Source of the DNA: an uncultured bacterium
GTDB taxonomy: Bacteria; Bacteroidota; Bacteroidia; Chitinophagales; Chitinophagaceae
Reading direction: 5' to 3'
Length of the DNA stretch: 45,340 nt
Assembly: GCA_903951405.1 (NCBI GenBank)
Contig: CAJBBV010000113.1
Coordinates: forward strand, 1-45,340
The position numbers and the translations under genes are program-made. The notes under the pieces were generated by a model. The model did no database searches. It worked only from the letters and a program-made list of their open reading frames with translations, and was not told the DNA's origin. Below are positions 29,204 through 39,089 of the stretch, piece after piece. Every line of letters starts with the position of its first letter. The stretch's first letter is position 1.

Positions 29204-32059
29204 TTAGAAAGTAAATATAAGTTTTGAGTAAAGGTGTAAACCATTATAGCCCATTTGAACACCTTCCCAAGGGCCACCACTTTCATTATAAAATGATTCG
29301 TATCTAGCCTTTTGAACTGCTGCATAGTCAGGATGTACATTGAATAGATTGTCAATGCCAGCAAATAAACTAACTACTTTAGAAAATTTATAGGATGTAT
29401 AAACATCACTCGTTATTTTCCCTCTATAGTTAAATACTTCTGGAAGTACATTTATTTGATCATAATAACCATCTATGTCTACATATGGATCGATGCCTGC
29501 AAAGCTTCCTGATATAGCAGGATCACCAGGGCCTCCGGTACCTGCTTGACTAGCTAAGCCCGTCCAGCCAAATCCTAGTATCTTGACATTTCCGAAGTAA
29601 GTGAATCGAGCCCCAACTCCAAATTTATTCATTGCATGATCAATGCTTAGTGTGAATTTAGACTTTGGTGCGGATGCTTTTAAGAAAGCTTCTTCTCTGT
29701 CGCTGAAGAATGTTTTTCTATGTAAGTATGAGTCGTTTAGTTTTTCAGGAATATTAATGGCATCAATTTGAACATGCTGAATGTTTCCGGCCAATAAAAT
29801 CTTTAGATTTTTATTACCCCAATTTTTATGAAAATCTACAACAAGATCAAGTCCATAGTTAGTTGTGTTGACAGCATTATCAAAAAATTGAGCGGTAACA
29901 ACACCTAGGTCTTTAAGTTGTGTTGTAAAGCTGCTCGCCAAACTTTCATCATCTGCTCTGAATAATCCAGACAACACAATTCTATCTTTCACTTTAACTA
30001 TATAGCCATCGGCTGTAAGTGTTAAATTTTTTGATGCTTTCCAAGAAAATCCTGTACTGATGTTCACTGATTTTTCTTCTTTCAAATCAGGTATACCAGC
30101 TGCTTTTGTGATGGCGTCACCATTGCGTGCAAGTCTTGACTGAACCAAATCTCCACCAAGGAAAGAGGAGATAGTATTGCTGAAATTGATTTGTTGCAGT
30201 GAAGGCGCTCTAAAGCCAGTACTTAATGATCCACGCCAGTTGAAGGTTGGTGAAATCTTATATCGTGTAGCAAATTTTCCAGTTAGAATTGATCCAAAGT
30301 CAGAGTAGTTCTCAAATCGTAGTGCACCTTCAACTAACCACTTTTTGGTTACATTTAATTCAACGTCTCCATACAAACTCTTGTTATTCCTATTGCTTTT
30401 TATTTCATCTAATGGACCAAAACCAGTAAATCCTTGTGCGCCAACAGCCTGACCGGTTGTGGTTGGATAGCCAGTATAAGACGCTTCTTCACCTCTATAT
30501 ATATTATATTGCTCATGCCTAAATTCTCCTCCAAGGGCAAGCATTAAACCTTCAGCAATAGTACTATACGCTTTACTAAAATCGAGGTTTAATGTATTTT
30601 GTGTAAAGTTAAATCCTCCATCGTTGAAGTGCGTTTGCTTTGTAGGATTTGGCATCGAAACATTGAATGTTTTATCGGCATAAAAATGAAAATCATTTCT
30701 GCCTAATGTATTGCTTAGGTCCCAAGACCAACCATTGCCTGCATCGCCTTTAATACCTGCTGCAATTGAAACGTCTGAAATGTTGGTTAAAATGTGAGGG
30801 TTATAATACATTTCTCCGTCGCTTGATTTTCTTATAATTCCAGGAACAGAAAGTATGTTCCCGTCAGCATCAATAGGGAATCGTTCAGTACCCCAACTGG
30901 CATTTCGCGTATAGGCAAATGCATCTGTTGCTTTATGGCTTACTCCACCGAATGAATAAAAAGTTGATTTACCTGTTCCAATGGGTAATTCAAGGTTGTA
31001 CATTCCGCTTACTGATTTTAGTGAACCATCTCCAAATGCCCTACGGCTATTATTAAGTGGAAGCGCAGCGGGGTTTGTGTTGACGTTAGTATCTGGTGTT
31101 TGCCTGAATGTCTTTGCCTGACTTAAGTAGTTTAACGAAATGTTGATAAATCCTCCCTTTTTACCTAGTGCAAATCCATTGTTAGCAGCAAGTGAAAAAG
31201 CGCCACCATCAATTTGGTTACTTGTATAATATTGGCTAGGGTCAAAACTATTCAACGCGTTGAATTTTTTATCATAATATCCAGCCCATCCAGTTTTAAC
31301 TGTCCAATGATTGACATCCTTTTTCAAAATAACGTTAATAACCCCTGCCATGGCATCTGAACCGTATTGTGCAGAAGCACCATCCCGAAGAATTTCAATT
31401 CGGTCAACAGCGATTTCTGGAAATGAACTTAGATCGGTGCCAGAATTCCCGCGACCTCTTGTTCCAAATAATGCTACGAAAGCAGTTTGGTGTCTTCTTT
31501 TCCCATTAACTAATACTAAGGTTTGATCTGGGCCTAAACCACGAAGTGTGCCTAAGTCAATATGGTCAGCACCATCTGATCCACTTTGTTTGTTGTAATT
31601 GAAAGAGGGAGCTGTAGCGTTTAAAATAGAGGTTAAGTTTAAGTTTGCACTAGGTGTTCCATATTGATTGATATTAATTACATCGATTGGAACTGCAGTT
31701 TCTGTTTTTATTCTACCCCCACGCCTACTTCCTACAAAAACAATTTCATTCAATTCGGTAAGGTTTGAGGACAATACAATAATTAATTCCTTTTTACCAT
31801 TGATTGATATTTGTTGAGAAGAAAATCCAATCATACTTACTTCTAGGATATCGGATGCTGTTGCATCAAGCTCAAATGATCCAGTGCTATTTGTTACTGT
31901 ACCACTATTTGTTGATTTAATTTTTACTGATGCACCAGAAAGAGGTTCTCCTTTCGCATCGATTATTTTACCCGTGATATGTGATTTTTGCGCTAAGGCA
32001 GATGTGGCTAAAAATAAGATCGGTATAAGTAGCAGGCACTTGATAATTGATTTTTTCAT
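29204..32059 (-). CDS. TonB-dependent receptor with carboxypeptidase-like regulatory domain
   Basis: Signal peptide; HITGKIIDAKGEPLSGASVKIKSTNSGTVTNSTGSFEL; plug LGTLRGLGPDQTLVLVNGKRRH...VDRIEILRDGASAQYGSDAMAGVINVILKK; ends in aromatic-rich barrel strand LYSKLIFTF. Confidence 0.93.
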   Translation of the reverse strand: MKKSIIKCLLLIPILFLATSALAQKSHITGKIIDAKGEPLSGASVKIKSTNSGTVTNSTGSFELDATASDILEVSMIGFSSQQISINGKKELIIVLSSNLTELNEIVFVGSRRGGRIKTETAVPIDVININQYGTPSANLNLTSILNATAPSFNYNKQSGSDGADHIDLGTLRGLGPDQTLVLVNGKRRHQTAFVALFGTRGRGNSGTDLSSFPEIAVDRIEILRDGASAQYGSDAMAGVINVILKKDVNHWTVKTGWAGYYDKKFNALNSFDPSQYYTSNQIDGGAFSLAANNGFALGKKGGFINISLNYLSQAKTFRQTPDTNVNTNPAALPLNNSRRAFGDGSLKSVSGMYNLELPIGTGKSTFYSFGGVSHKATDAFAYTRNASWGTERFPIDADGNILSVPGIIRKSSDGEMYYNPHILTNISDVSIAAGIKGDAGNGWSWDLSNTLGRNDFHFYADKTFNVSMPNPTKQTHFNDGGFNFTQNTLNLDFSKAYSTIAEGLMLALGGEFRHEQYNIYRGEEASYTGYPTTTGQAVGAQGFTGFGPLDEIKSNRNNKSLYGDVELNVTKKWLVEGALRFENYSDFGSILTGKFATRYKISPTFNWRGSLSTGFRAPSLQQINFSNTISSFLGGDLVQSRLARNGDAITKAAGIPDLKEEKSVNISTGFSWKASKNLTLTADGYIVKVKDRIVLSGLFRADDESLASSFTTQLKDLGVVTAQFFDNAVNTTNYGLDLVVDFHKNWGNKNLKILLAGNIQHVQIDAINIPEKLNDSYLHRKTFFSDREEAFLKASAPKSKFTLSIDHAMNKFGVGARFTYFGNVKILGFGWTGLASQAGTGGPGDPAISGSFAGIDPYVDIDGYYDQINVLPEVFNYRGKITSDVYTSYKFSKVVSLFAGIDNLFNVHPDYAAVQKARYESFYNESGGPWEGVQMGYNGLHLYSKLIFTF

Positions 32060-32347
32060 ATTGAGTATTGTAATTTGATGTTATTGTTCTGTTATCATTT
32101 AATATATCAAAAATAATAAATATTTGTCATGTATAATTTTATTCACTTCCTTTATTCTACTAATTCGGTAGGGTTTTTTAATTAAACGGAATCTGTTTAA
32201 ATAAAAATTTAAAGTATAGGTTACCTTTTCTATTTATCGGGTATATACATAGGTACAATTGAGATTCAGTTTATTTTTATCTCAATACGATTTGCTTGCA
32301 CGTAATGATGCTGCCATATGCCAAACGTGTAAACAAAACCCCCAAAT

Positions 32348-32749
32348 ATGAAATGCAATTCTATTGCGTCAGTAAAGAAAATCTTCAAAACTGTTTTTTT
32401 TCTTTCTTTTTTTATCTTATCAGTAACTCTTCATGCAAGTGCTAAGAAAGGTAATTTGTTGCCTACCAATGCTTCTGTGAGTTTCATTGGTTCTGAAAAC
32501 AGTGAGTTATCCTTTTCAATGATTTATGAAAATGAGGCCGCTGAAAAATTTTACATTACAATCCTAGATGCTGAAGGGATAATTCTTTTCGAGGGAAATT
32601 ATAATGATAAAAAGTTCAATAAAATTTTCAGGTTACCATCTGAAATAGGGGCTATTACATTTGTGATTAGGGGCCCAAAGAGTCGATTTGAAAAGAAATT
32701 CAAGGTTACTAAAGAGTACCGTATAGCAGAAGAAGTATTCGTGAAATAA
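32348..32749 (+). CDS. Small secreted protein, unknown function
   Basis: Signal peptide KTVFFLSFFILSVTLHASA; compact beta-rich-looking remainder; stand-alone gene. Confidence 0.65.
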   Translation: MKCNSIASVKKIFKTVFFLSFFILSVTLHASAKKGNLLPTNASVSFIGSENSELSFSMIYENEAAEKFYITILDAEGIILFEGNYNDKKFNKIFRLPSEIGAITFVIRGPKSRFEKKFKVTKEYRIAEEVFVK

Positions 32750-32764
32750 TTCTCACGAGAGATA

Positions 32765-32814
32765 TTAGATGTTAGGCATCACTGATCTGTTGAATAATGA
32801 TGTCTAACATCTAA
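32765..32814. repeat. Long imperfect inverted repeat between convergent genes
   Basis: TTAGATGTTAGGCATC (32765..32780) versus GATGTCTAACATCTAA (32799..32814): 15 of 16 bases complementary, 18-nt loop, no T-tract. Confidence 0.75.
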
Positions 32815-32827
32815 CTTCTACTTTGTG

Positions 32828-35800
32828 CTAAAGCTGAATGGCATCCAGCTTTAATGCTTTATATTGTTCGTTATAGGTTTCTATTGATTTTTTGATAGTG
32901 GATCCAGCCGCTTTTCCTTTTTCCCATTGCGCTTGAAGATCAGCTAAGCGTAATTTAATTCCTTCTGTAATTTTAGGATTGGTGGCATCGGCTAAGCCCT
33001 TTACATTAAAGAATTCAGCATTCAGCTTACTAGGCCAGTTGATAACATCTTGTCCGTTTTGAATTCTGCCTTCAACAATATTGGCTTCCCATCCATCAAT
33101 TTCTTTTATCAATTCTTTAGCTTGTTCAATAATTTTTTCTGCACTTTTATTATCCTTTAGTACATCAATTTGGTTATTGAGTTGTTTTTTTACTTTTCTC
33201 AATTCATTTACACGTTGGTGCATTTCACTTATTGACGCAATAATAGATCGTAATACTTGTTGTTGTTCTGTCCAATCTTTTTCTGTAGCAACTATATTCG
33301 GATTTGGCAATAGGGTTATCTCCGTTTCTGAAATAGTGCCATTGACATTTAGTTCTGCTTTGTATTTTCCAGGGGGAACTGCATACCCAGCATAACTGCC
33401 ATAGATGAAAACGTTTTTAACGTCTGGACTTATATCATCTGTTCTAAGGTCCCATAAGAATCTGTTATGTCCTTTTTCAGCATTCAGCAACGTTTTTGGC
33501 GATGGTCCACCAGGGTAACGTTGGTAGTTATCATCTTTTTTATTTGAATACGTTCTAACAACATCACCTGCTGCGGATTTTATGTTGATTGATATTACTG
33601 CAGAATCTGTTAGTTCTGGTAGAATATAATCAAGTATTACTCCTTCAGGAGCATTTTGTCCGGCTTTTGAATCATCATCTGGCAATCCAGCTCCACCATA
33701 TTTGTATGCTGGTTTCGGACTAAATAGTTTTACTGCTTCTGCATTTGCGTATTGTTGTATCGCACCCAAATCATCTAAAATCCAAAATGCTCTTCCAGCA
33801 GTTGACGCAACAAGGTCATTGTCGCGAATCATTAAATCGGTTACAGGTACTATAGGTAAATTTCGTTGGAATGGTTTCCATGTTTGCCCAGCATCATTTG
33901 AAAGATAAAATCCTCTTTCACTTCCAGCATAGAGGATATTCTTATTCTTTTTATCTTCTCTTATTACTTTTATAAAATCATCTTCCTTAACTCCATTATT
34001 TATTTTAGTCCATGTCTTGCCATAGTCTGTTGTTTTATAAGCGTAGACATTGTAATCATTGTGTTTGTACCGTGTGGCTGAAATGTAGGCTAGTCCTTTG
34101 TCAAATGAAGAAAGTTCAATGCTATTGATTTGAGATTCTGGAAGATCTGAAGGGGTAATATTATTCCATGTTTTACCATTATCGGTAGTTACAAAAACAA
34201 ATCCACAATCACTTCCAGTCCAGATTACTCCTTTTTCTATAGGTGATTCCGCTACATAATAAATAGTATTGTAGTTTTCGCCACCGGCACCTTCATTGGT
34301 GAAGGGGATACCACCGGGACCTTGTTTTGATTTTTCGTTGCGAGTTAAGTCGGGACTAATGGCATCCCAGCTCATTCCGCCATTGGTTGTTTTTAACAAT
34401 ACATTTCCGGCATGATAAATGGTTTTGGGATCATGGGGAGAAACAACGATTGGAGCATTCCAGTTGAATCGGTATTTCATATCTTTTGGCTGAATAGCTA
34501 AATTGAGTGTTGGATATGCTTGAATATCTTTTGTTTCGTTTGTTTTTTTATTCAACACATCGATATATCCTTGATAGCATCCCCCATAAACTAGCGTAGG
34601 ATCATTTGGATCAAACGCTAAGTAAGCAGATTCACATCCAGCACCAGTTGACCAATCTCTTTCGGTAATTTCTCCTCCATTATTTCTGCTGGCGATGATC
34701 ACTGAGGTATTATCTTGTTGTCCACCATATACTTTATACGGGAATACATTATCGGTGTTGACTCTATAGAATTGTGCAGTGGATTGATTCATTATAGTAG
34801 ACCATGATCTTGTTTGATCAAAGCTGATTTCAGCTCCTCCATCATCTGCAAGGGCGATGATGTTTGTTTTTGTTGGATTGATCCATAGGTCGTGGGTATC
34901 ACCATGCTGAACCCTAACATTTGAAAATGTTTTACCACCGTCGATGGATTTCATTAATGGGGCGTTTAACACATAAACAGTGTTTTCGTTTTTAGGATCA
35001 GCGAAAACTTCCATGTAATACCATGAGCGAGAGCAGATGTCTTGATTGTTAGATAATAATGCCCAATTTTTTCCGGCATCATCTGATCGGTATAATCCAG
35101 ACTTGCTTTTTTCTGTTTCAACAATTGCAAATACTCGATTTGAATTTGCACGCGAAACATTAATGCCTATTTTACCCATCGACGCTGGAAGTCCGTCTGT
35201 AAGCTTTTTCCATGTTGCTCCTTCATCAGTTGATTTCCAAATTCCCGAGCCTGGTCCACCACTTGAAACAGTCCACGGGAATCTTCTATGTTCCCATGAT
35301 GCGGCGTATAACACCCTTGGATTATTCATATCCATTGAAAGGGAAGAAATACCCGTGCTATCATTGATATAAAATATTTTTTTCCATGTTGCTCCGCCAT
35401 CGGTTGATTTGAAAACACCGCGATCAGTATTCGGACCGTGTACCGTTCCTTGTCCAGCTACATACAAAATATCTGGATTGTTTGGGTGTATGGCGATATC
35501 TGAAATATGACGTGTTTTTTCTAATCCAATATTTTTCCAGGTTTTCCCTGCGTCGGTTGATTTGTATACGCCATTGCCATAGCTTGTCATCACGCCTCTT
35601 ACAGCATGTTCACCTGTGCCTACATAAATTACATTAGGATCAGATTCAGATACTGCTATATCACCGATAGACCCAACAGTGAAAAAACCGTCAGAAATAT
35701 TTTTCCAATTGATTCCACCATCATCCGTGCTCCAAACACCTCCACCCGTGTAGCCCGCATAAAACTTCTGGTCATTGCCTATTACTCCTGAAATAGCATT

Positions 35801-35959
35801 TGCTCTGCCTCCACGAAGCGGGCCAATATTTCGCCATTTTAGGTTGGTAAAAATGGAGTCTGGCGAGGGGTGTGCTGTTACTGGAGTTATAGTTTTTTTC
35901 TTTTGTGCAGATGCTGAAAAAATGCAGGTGCAGATGATGAGGGCAATAATTAATCTCAT
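32828..35959 (-). CDS. Sortilin/VPS10-like BNR-repeat (Asp-box) secreted protein, glycosyl hydrolase-like
   Basis: Signal peptide; about ten Asp-box motifs such as STDDGGINWKNI, STDAGKTWKNI, STDGGATWKKI, STDEGATWKKL, TTDNGKTWNNI, TTDYGKTWTKI, SNDAGQTWKPF. Confidence 0.9.
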   Translation of the reverse strand: MRLIIALIICTCIFSASAQKKKTITPVTAHPSPDSIFTNLKWRNIGPLRGGRANAISGVIGNDQKFYAGYTGGGVWSTDDGGINWKNISDGFFTVGSIGDIAVSESDPNVIYVGTGEHAVRGVMTSYGNGVYKSTDAGKTWKNIGLEKTRHISDIAIHPNNPDILYVAGQGTVHGPNTDRGVFKSTDGGATWKKIFYINDSTGISSLSMDMNNPRVLYAASWEHRRFPWTVSSGGPGSGIWKSTDEGATWKKLTDGLPASMGKIGINVSRANSNRVFAIVETEKSKSGLYRSDDAGKNWALLSNNQDICSRSWYYMEVFADPKNENTVYVLNAPLMKSIDGGKTFSNVRVQHGDTHDLWINPTKTNIIALADDGGAEISFDQTRSWSTIMNQSTAQFYRVNTDNVFPYKVYGGQQDNTSVIIASRNNGGEITERDWSTGAGCESAYLAFDPNDPTLVYGGCYQGYIDVLNKKTNETKDIQAYPTLNLAIQPKDMKYRFNWNAPIVVSPHDPKTIYHAGNVLLKTTNGGMSWDAISPDLTRNEKSKQGPGGIPFTNEGAGGENYNTIYYVAESPIEKGVIWTGSDCGFVFVTTDNGKTWNNITPSDLPESQINSIELSSFDKGLAYISATRYKHNDYNVYAYKTTDYGKTWTKINNGVKEDDFIKVIREDKKNKNILYAGSERGFYLSNDAGQTWKPFQRNLPIVPVTDLMIRDNDLVASTAGRAFWILDDLGAIQQYANAEAVKLFSPKPAYKYGGAGLPDDDSKAGQNAPEGVILDYILPELTDSAVISINIKSAAGDVVRTYSNKKDDNYQRYPGGPSPKTLLNAEKGHNRFLWDLRTDDISPDVKNVFIYGSYAGYAVPPGKYKAELNVNGTISETEITLLPNPNIVATEKDWTEQQQVLRSIIASISEMHQRVNELRKVKKQLNNQIDVLKDNKSAEKIIEQAKELIKEIDGWEANIVEGRIQNGQDVINWPSKLNAEFFNVKGLADATNPKITEGIKLRLADLQAQWEKGKAAGSTIKKSIETYNEQYKALKLDAIQL

Positions 35960-36052
35960 AGATGTTGATTGAATGATGAATTTACAAAAGAAATGCTTCT
36001 TTCATACATGTCATCAGATCAATTCGCTATTTAAAAACTATTTTGGCTCTGC

Positions 36053-36895
36053 TTAATTTTTAATCGGAAATGTATTCCCTGCAGTAAAGATGGAAATCGA
36101 GGCTGATCCGTTGAATGAATTGGTATGGGTAATATGATTAAGTCTTGCATTGTTAAGCAACAATACTTGTCCCTCTCCAGTCACCCTTGCCACGTTATTC
36201 TTGATTATGATTGCTGTTGATTCATCAATCCCGATGCATTGAAATGAAGGGAATTCAAATTGAGCAGATAGTAGTCGATTGTAACGGCTACGAACAACAA
36301 AATGTTGATCTATGATGACGGAATCAAGCAATCCTAATCCAGTGCTAATTTCTAGGTTTCCTTTTTTCATGATTTCAAAGGTCGCAGCATACACTGTATC
36401 AATAAGTCCATTTCCAGTAATCATCATTTTGCTCATGACCGCTGCCCCAGCACTAGTGCCGGCTATTAATGCTCCCTTAGTATACGCTTCTGAAATGATT
36501 TTACCGATTTGGGTATTTTCAATTAGGTGCATAAATCGATCTTGAGCACCTCCGCCTAAATAGATGATTTTAGCCTTTTTTAGCGCTTCTATTTTTTTAG
36601 CATCATGTATCGATGCTGAATCAAAATGAATGGATTCTTCTCCGGTAAATTTTTTAAAAGCGTCATTGTTATACTCAAATGATTCTTGAGCTATGGAGCT
36701 AGCTAATGTGACGACGACAATGCCATCATGCTTTTGCCAGTTTGCTTCTTTCAATATATTATGTTGTAATGTATCGCCAGCTGTCCCTCCTCCAATAATA
36801 AATAATGTGCCTTTCGGATTTTTATGCTGACCCATTGCTGTGAAAAATAAGATAGACAGAAGAGAAAATATGGATATGGCTTTCATAGTGTTCAT
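36053..36895 (-). CDS. Cyanophycinase-like peptidase S51 with signal peptide
   Basis: GTLFIIGGGTAGD; IYLGGGAQDRFM; ALIAGTSAGAAVMS nucleophile elbow; QCIGIDESTAIII. Confidence 0.88.
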   Translation of the reverse strand: MNTMKAISIFSLLSILFFTAMGQHKNPKGTLFIIGGGTAGDTLQHNILKEANWQKHDGIVVVTLASSIAQESFEYNNDAFKKFTGEESIHFDSASIHDAKKIEALKKAKIIYLGGGAQDRFMHLIENTQIGKIISEAYTKGALIAGTSAGAAVMSKMMITGNGLIDTVYAATFEIMKKGNLEISTGLGLLDSVIIDQHFVVRSRYNRLLSAQFEFPSFQCIGIDESTAIIIKNNVARVTGEGQVLLLNNARLNHITHTNSFNGSASISIFTAGNTFPIKN

Positions 36896-36896
36896 T

Positions 36897-37482
36897 TTAA
36901 TTCAATTTATTTTTTGAAGCTATATGATATCTGTACCGTATTATAGTTGCAACAAGAATGACTGCCGCACAGCCTTCGGCAAGTAATTTTTCTGCATCAA
37001 TCTAATCCGTTGGCCTGTCTTTTAATAATGGGTCCATCAATATTCCATGTACCACGAATAAAATCGCGGTGCAATACGAAATCAAGTGTATATTTTTTCC
37101 ATGCCCTAAAGCCCAATGATTTTTTTATTTTTTTCTGTGTTGAGATAATAACTAAAACAAAGGCGATGAACGATATCAATCCGAGCAATTCAATTTTTGG
37201 TTGATGCGGTGCATTGAGAGGAAGTAGTAGATCAGTAAATGAAAATTTTGATGAAGAATCGAGTGGAATCAGCAAAGCGTGAACAACAACAAGTCCCAAT
37301 GCAATATAGGCTGTATAATTATGCAGGTCAATGATGCTTAACTTTTTAATCTGCTCCGGCAGTTTAATCCAATAGACTGATTTTTTATATGCCGTACTCA
37401 ACATCATACCCATGAGAAAATTGAGTGTCAGCAACATCATGGCGATTAACCCAATGGCGCCAGAAATATCAATTGTTTCCAT
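36897..37482 (-). pseudogene. Ferric-reductase-like transmembrane protein, disrupted by frameshift plus in-frame TAG
   Basis: Current ORF 36997..37482 ends aberrantly. Removing one A from the A6 tract (37093..37098 on +) restores WKNIHLISYCTAILFVVHGILMDPLLKDRPTD; then TAG (37002..37004), then in-frame IDAEKLLAEGCAAVILVATIIRYRYHIASKNKLN-stop. Restored protein has H-x13-H and H-x12-H. Confidence 0.8.
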
Positions 37483-37634
37483 AATATTTAATTAGTTAAT
37501 CATATATGAAATTATCATATTAATAATGAACGGTAATTTTTTTATGATAATCGGCATAGCGTTGTTCATGTCCTTCAGCCATGATGTTGATTTTTATGCT
37601 AATTTCAAGCATAACTTCATACAAAATCAACAAC

Positions 37635-39068
37635 ATGAAAAAGCATGTTTTCTTCTCATTCATTTTGCTATGTTCCTCAGTGCATTTACTTGCTCAACAG
37701 TCGGAACTTTCTGAAAATAAAAAGCAACTGCTTGCTACCATTGCGAAGCATGAAAAAGAAATGATTCGAATCAGTGATAGCATTTGGACATACGCTGAAA
37801 CGGCATTTGGCGAGCATCAGTCTGCTCAGCTATTGGCTGATTATGCAGAGAAAAATGGATTTTCCATGCAACGCAACGTGGCGGAAATGCCAACCGCGTT
37901 CATAGCCAGTTATGGTAGTGGGAAGCCCATTATTGCTGTATTAGGTGAATACGACGCCTTGCCTGGATTGTCGCAAAAAGCAGTTCCTGGCAGGGATGTT
38001 CGAGTTGAAAATGCACCAGGACATGGATGCGGCCATAATCTGTTTGGCACGGGAAGTTTAGGTGCTGCTATTGCTATTAAGGAATTAATCGCAAAAGGAA
38101 AGATAAAAGGGACAGTGCGTTTTTATGGGACTCCTGCTGAAGAAAGTGGCGGTGGAAAAAGCTATATGGCACGCGCAGGACTTTTTAATGATGTGGATGT
38201 TAGTTTCGATTGGCATCCCGATGCAGATATTAAGGCAAGCATGCAGAGCAGTCAAGCCGAGGTAGATCTAATGATTCATTTTAAAGGCAAGAGCTCACAT
38301 GCTGCAGCTGATCCGTGGAATGGACGCAGCGCATCTGATGCTGCTGAGCTTGCTGCAAACGGTATTAATTTTTACCGTGAACATATTAAGCCTTCTGCAC
38401 GTTTGCATTATATCATTGATGAATCAGGTAATGTGCCTAATGTAGTTGCTGAAAAAGCTTCTTTGTGGTTATGGGTAAGGGATTCAAAGCGAACAGGCGT
38501 TGTGGAAATGGAAAAACGAGTAAGGGATATTATTAAAGGAGCCGCATTAATGGCGGGGGTTGACTATACTATCGAACTTCAAGCAGGCAGTTATGAAGTG
38601 CTTGTAATTGAAGCTGGGGCTAAGGCCATGCAAAAAAACCTCGAATTAATTGGCCCAATTGTCTATTCTAAAGAGGAGATTGAGTTTGCAAATTCAATTC
38701 AAAAAAATTATGGACTTGAACCGCTCGGTATTAATGGAAAGATAAATCCACTTGAACAACAGCGAGCAGATCCTGATGGCGGATCAACTGATGTGGGTGA
38801 TGTGAGTTGGATAGTACCTGAAGTTGGTTTATTAGTTACTACTGCACCAGCAAAATCACCTTGGCATTCATGGGTAGTGGTAGCTTGTGGAGGAATGAGT
38901 ATCGGACATAAAGGAATGATGTTTGCATCAAAAGCGTTGTCTTTTACCATGCTCGATATGTTTGAAAATGAAAAGTTGAGGGAAGAAGTAAGAGCAGAGT
39001 TTCTGAAGAAAAAAGGAAATGAAGTGTATACACCAATGATTCCTGATACTGCGCCACCATTGAGGTAG
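37635..39068 (+). CDS. M20-family amidohydrolase (AbgB-like), secreted; start revised from 37581
   Basis: MKKHVFFSFILLCSSVHLLAQQ signal; GEYDALPG, GHGCGHNLFGTGSLGAA, GTPAEESGGGKSYMA, FDWHPDA, DVGDVSWIVP. Confidence 0.9.
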   Translation: MKKHVFFSFILLCSSVHLLAQQSELSENKKQLLATIAKHEKEMIRISDSIWTYAETAFGEHQSAQLLADYAEKNGFSMQRNVAEMPTAFIASYGSGKPIIAVLGEYDALPGLSQKAVPGRDVRVENAPGHGCGHNLFGTGSLGAAIAIKELIAKGKIKGTVRFYGTPAEESGGGKSYMARAGLFNDVDVSFDWHPDADIKASMQSSQAEVDLMIHFKGKSSHAAADPWNGRSASDAAELAANGINFYREHIKPSARLHYIIDESGNVPNVVAEKASLWLWVRDSKRTGVVEMEKRVRDIIKGAALMAGVDYTIELQAGSYEVLVIEAGAKAMQKNLELIGPIVYSKEEIEFANSIQKNYGLEPLGINGKINPLEQQRADPDGGSTDVGDVSWIVPEVGLLVTTAPAKSPWHSWVVVACGGMSIGHKGMMFASKALSFTMLDMFENEKLREEVRAEFLKKKGNEVYTPMIPDTAPPLR

Positions 39069-39089
39069 AGAAATTATTATTGATATAAT

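Noticed and set aside
29122-29364. 80-aa minus ORF bridging the GDPD start and receptor 3-prime end
   Set aside because: Overlaps both genes and spans the terminator at 29154..29184; most likely spurious
29204-32059. SusC/SusD polysaccharide utilisation locus
   Set aside because: No SusD-like lipoprotein next to either TonB-dependent receptor; GH31 and DUF1080 are distant and not co-oriented with a receptor
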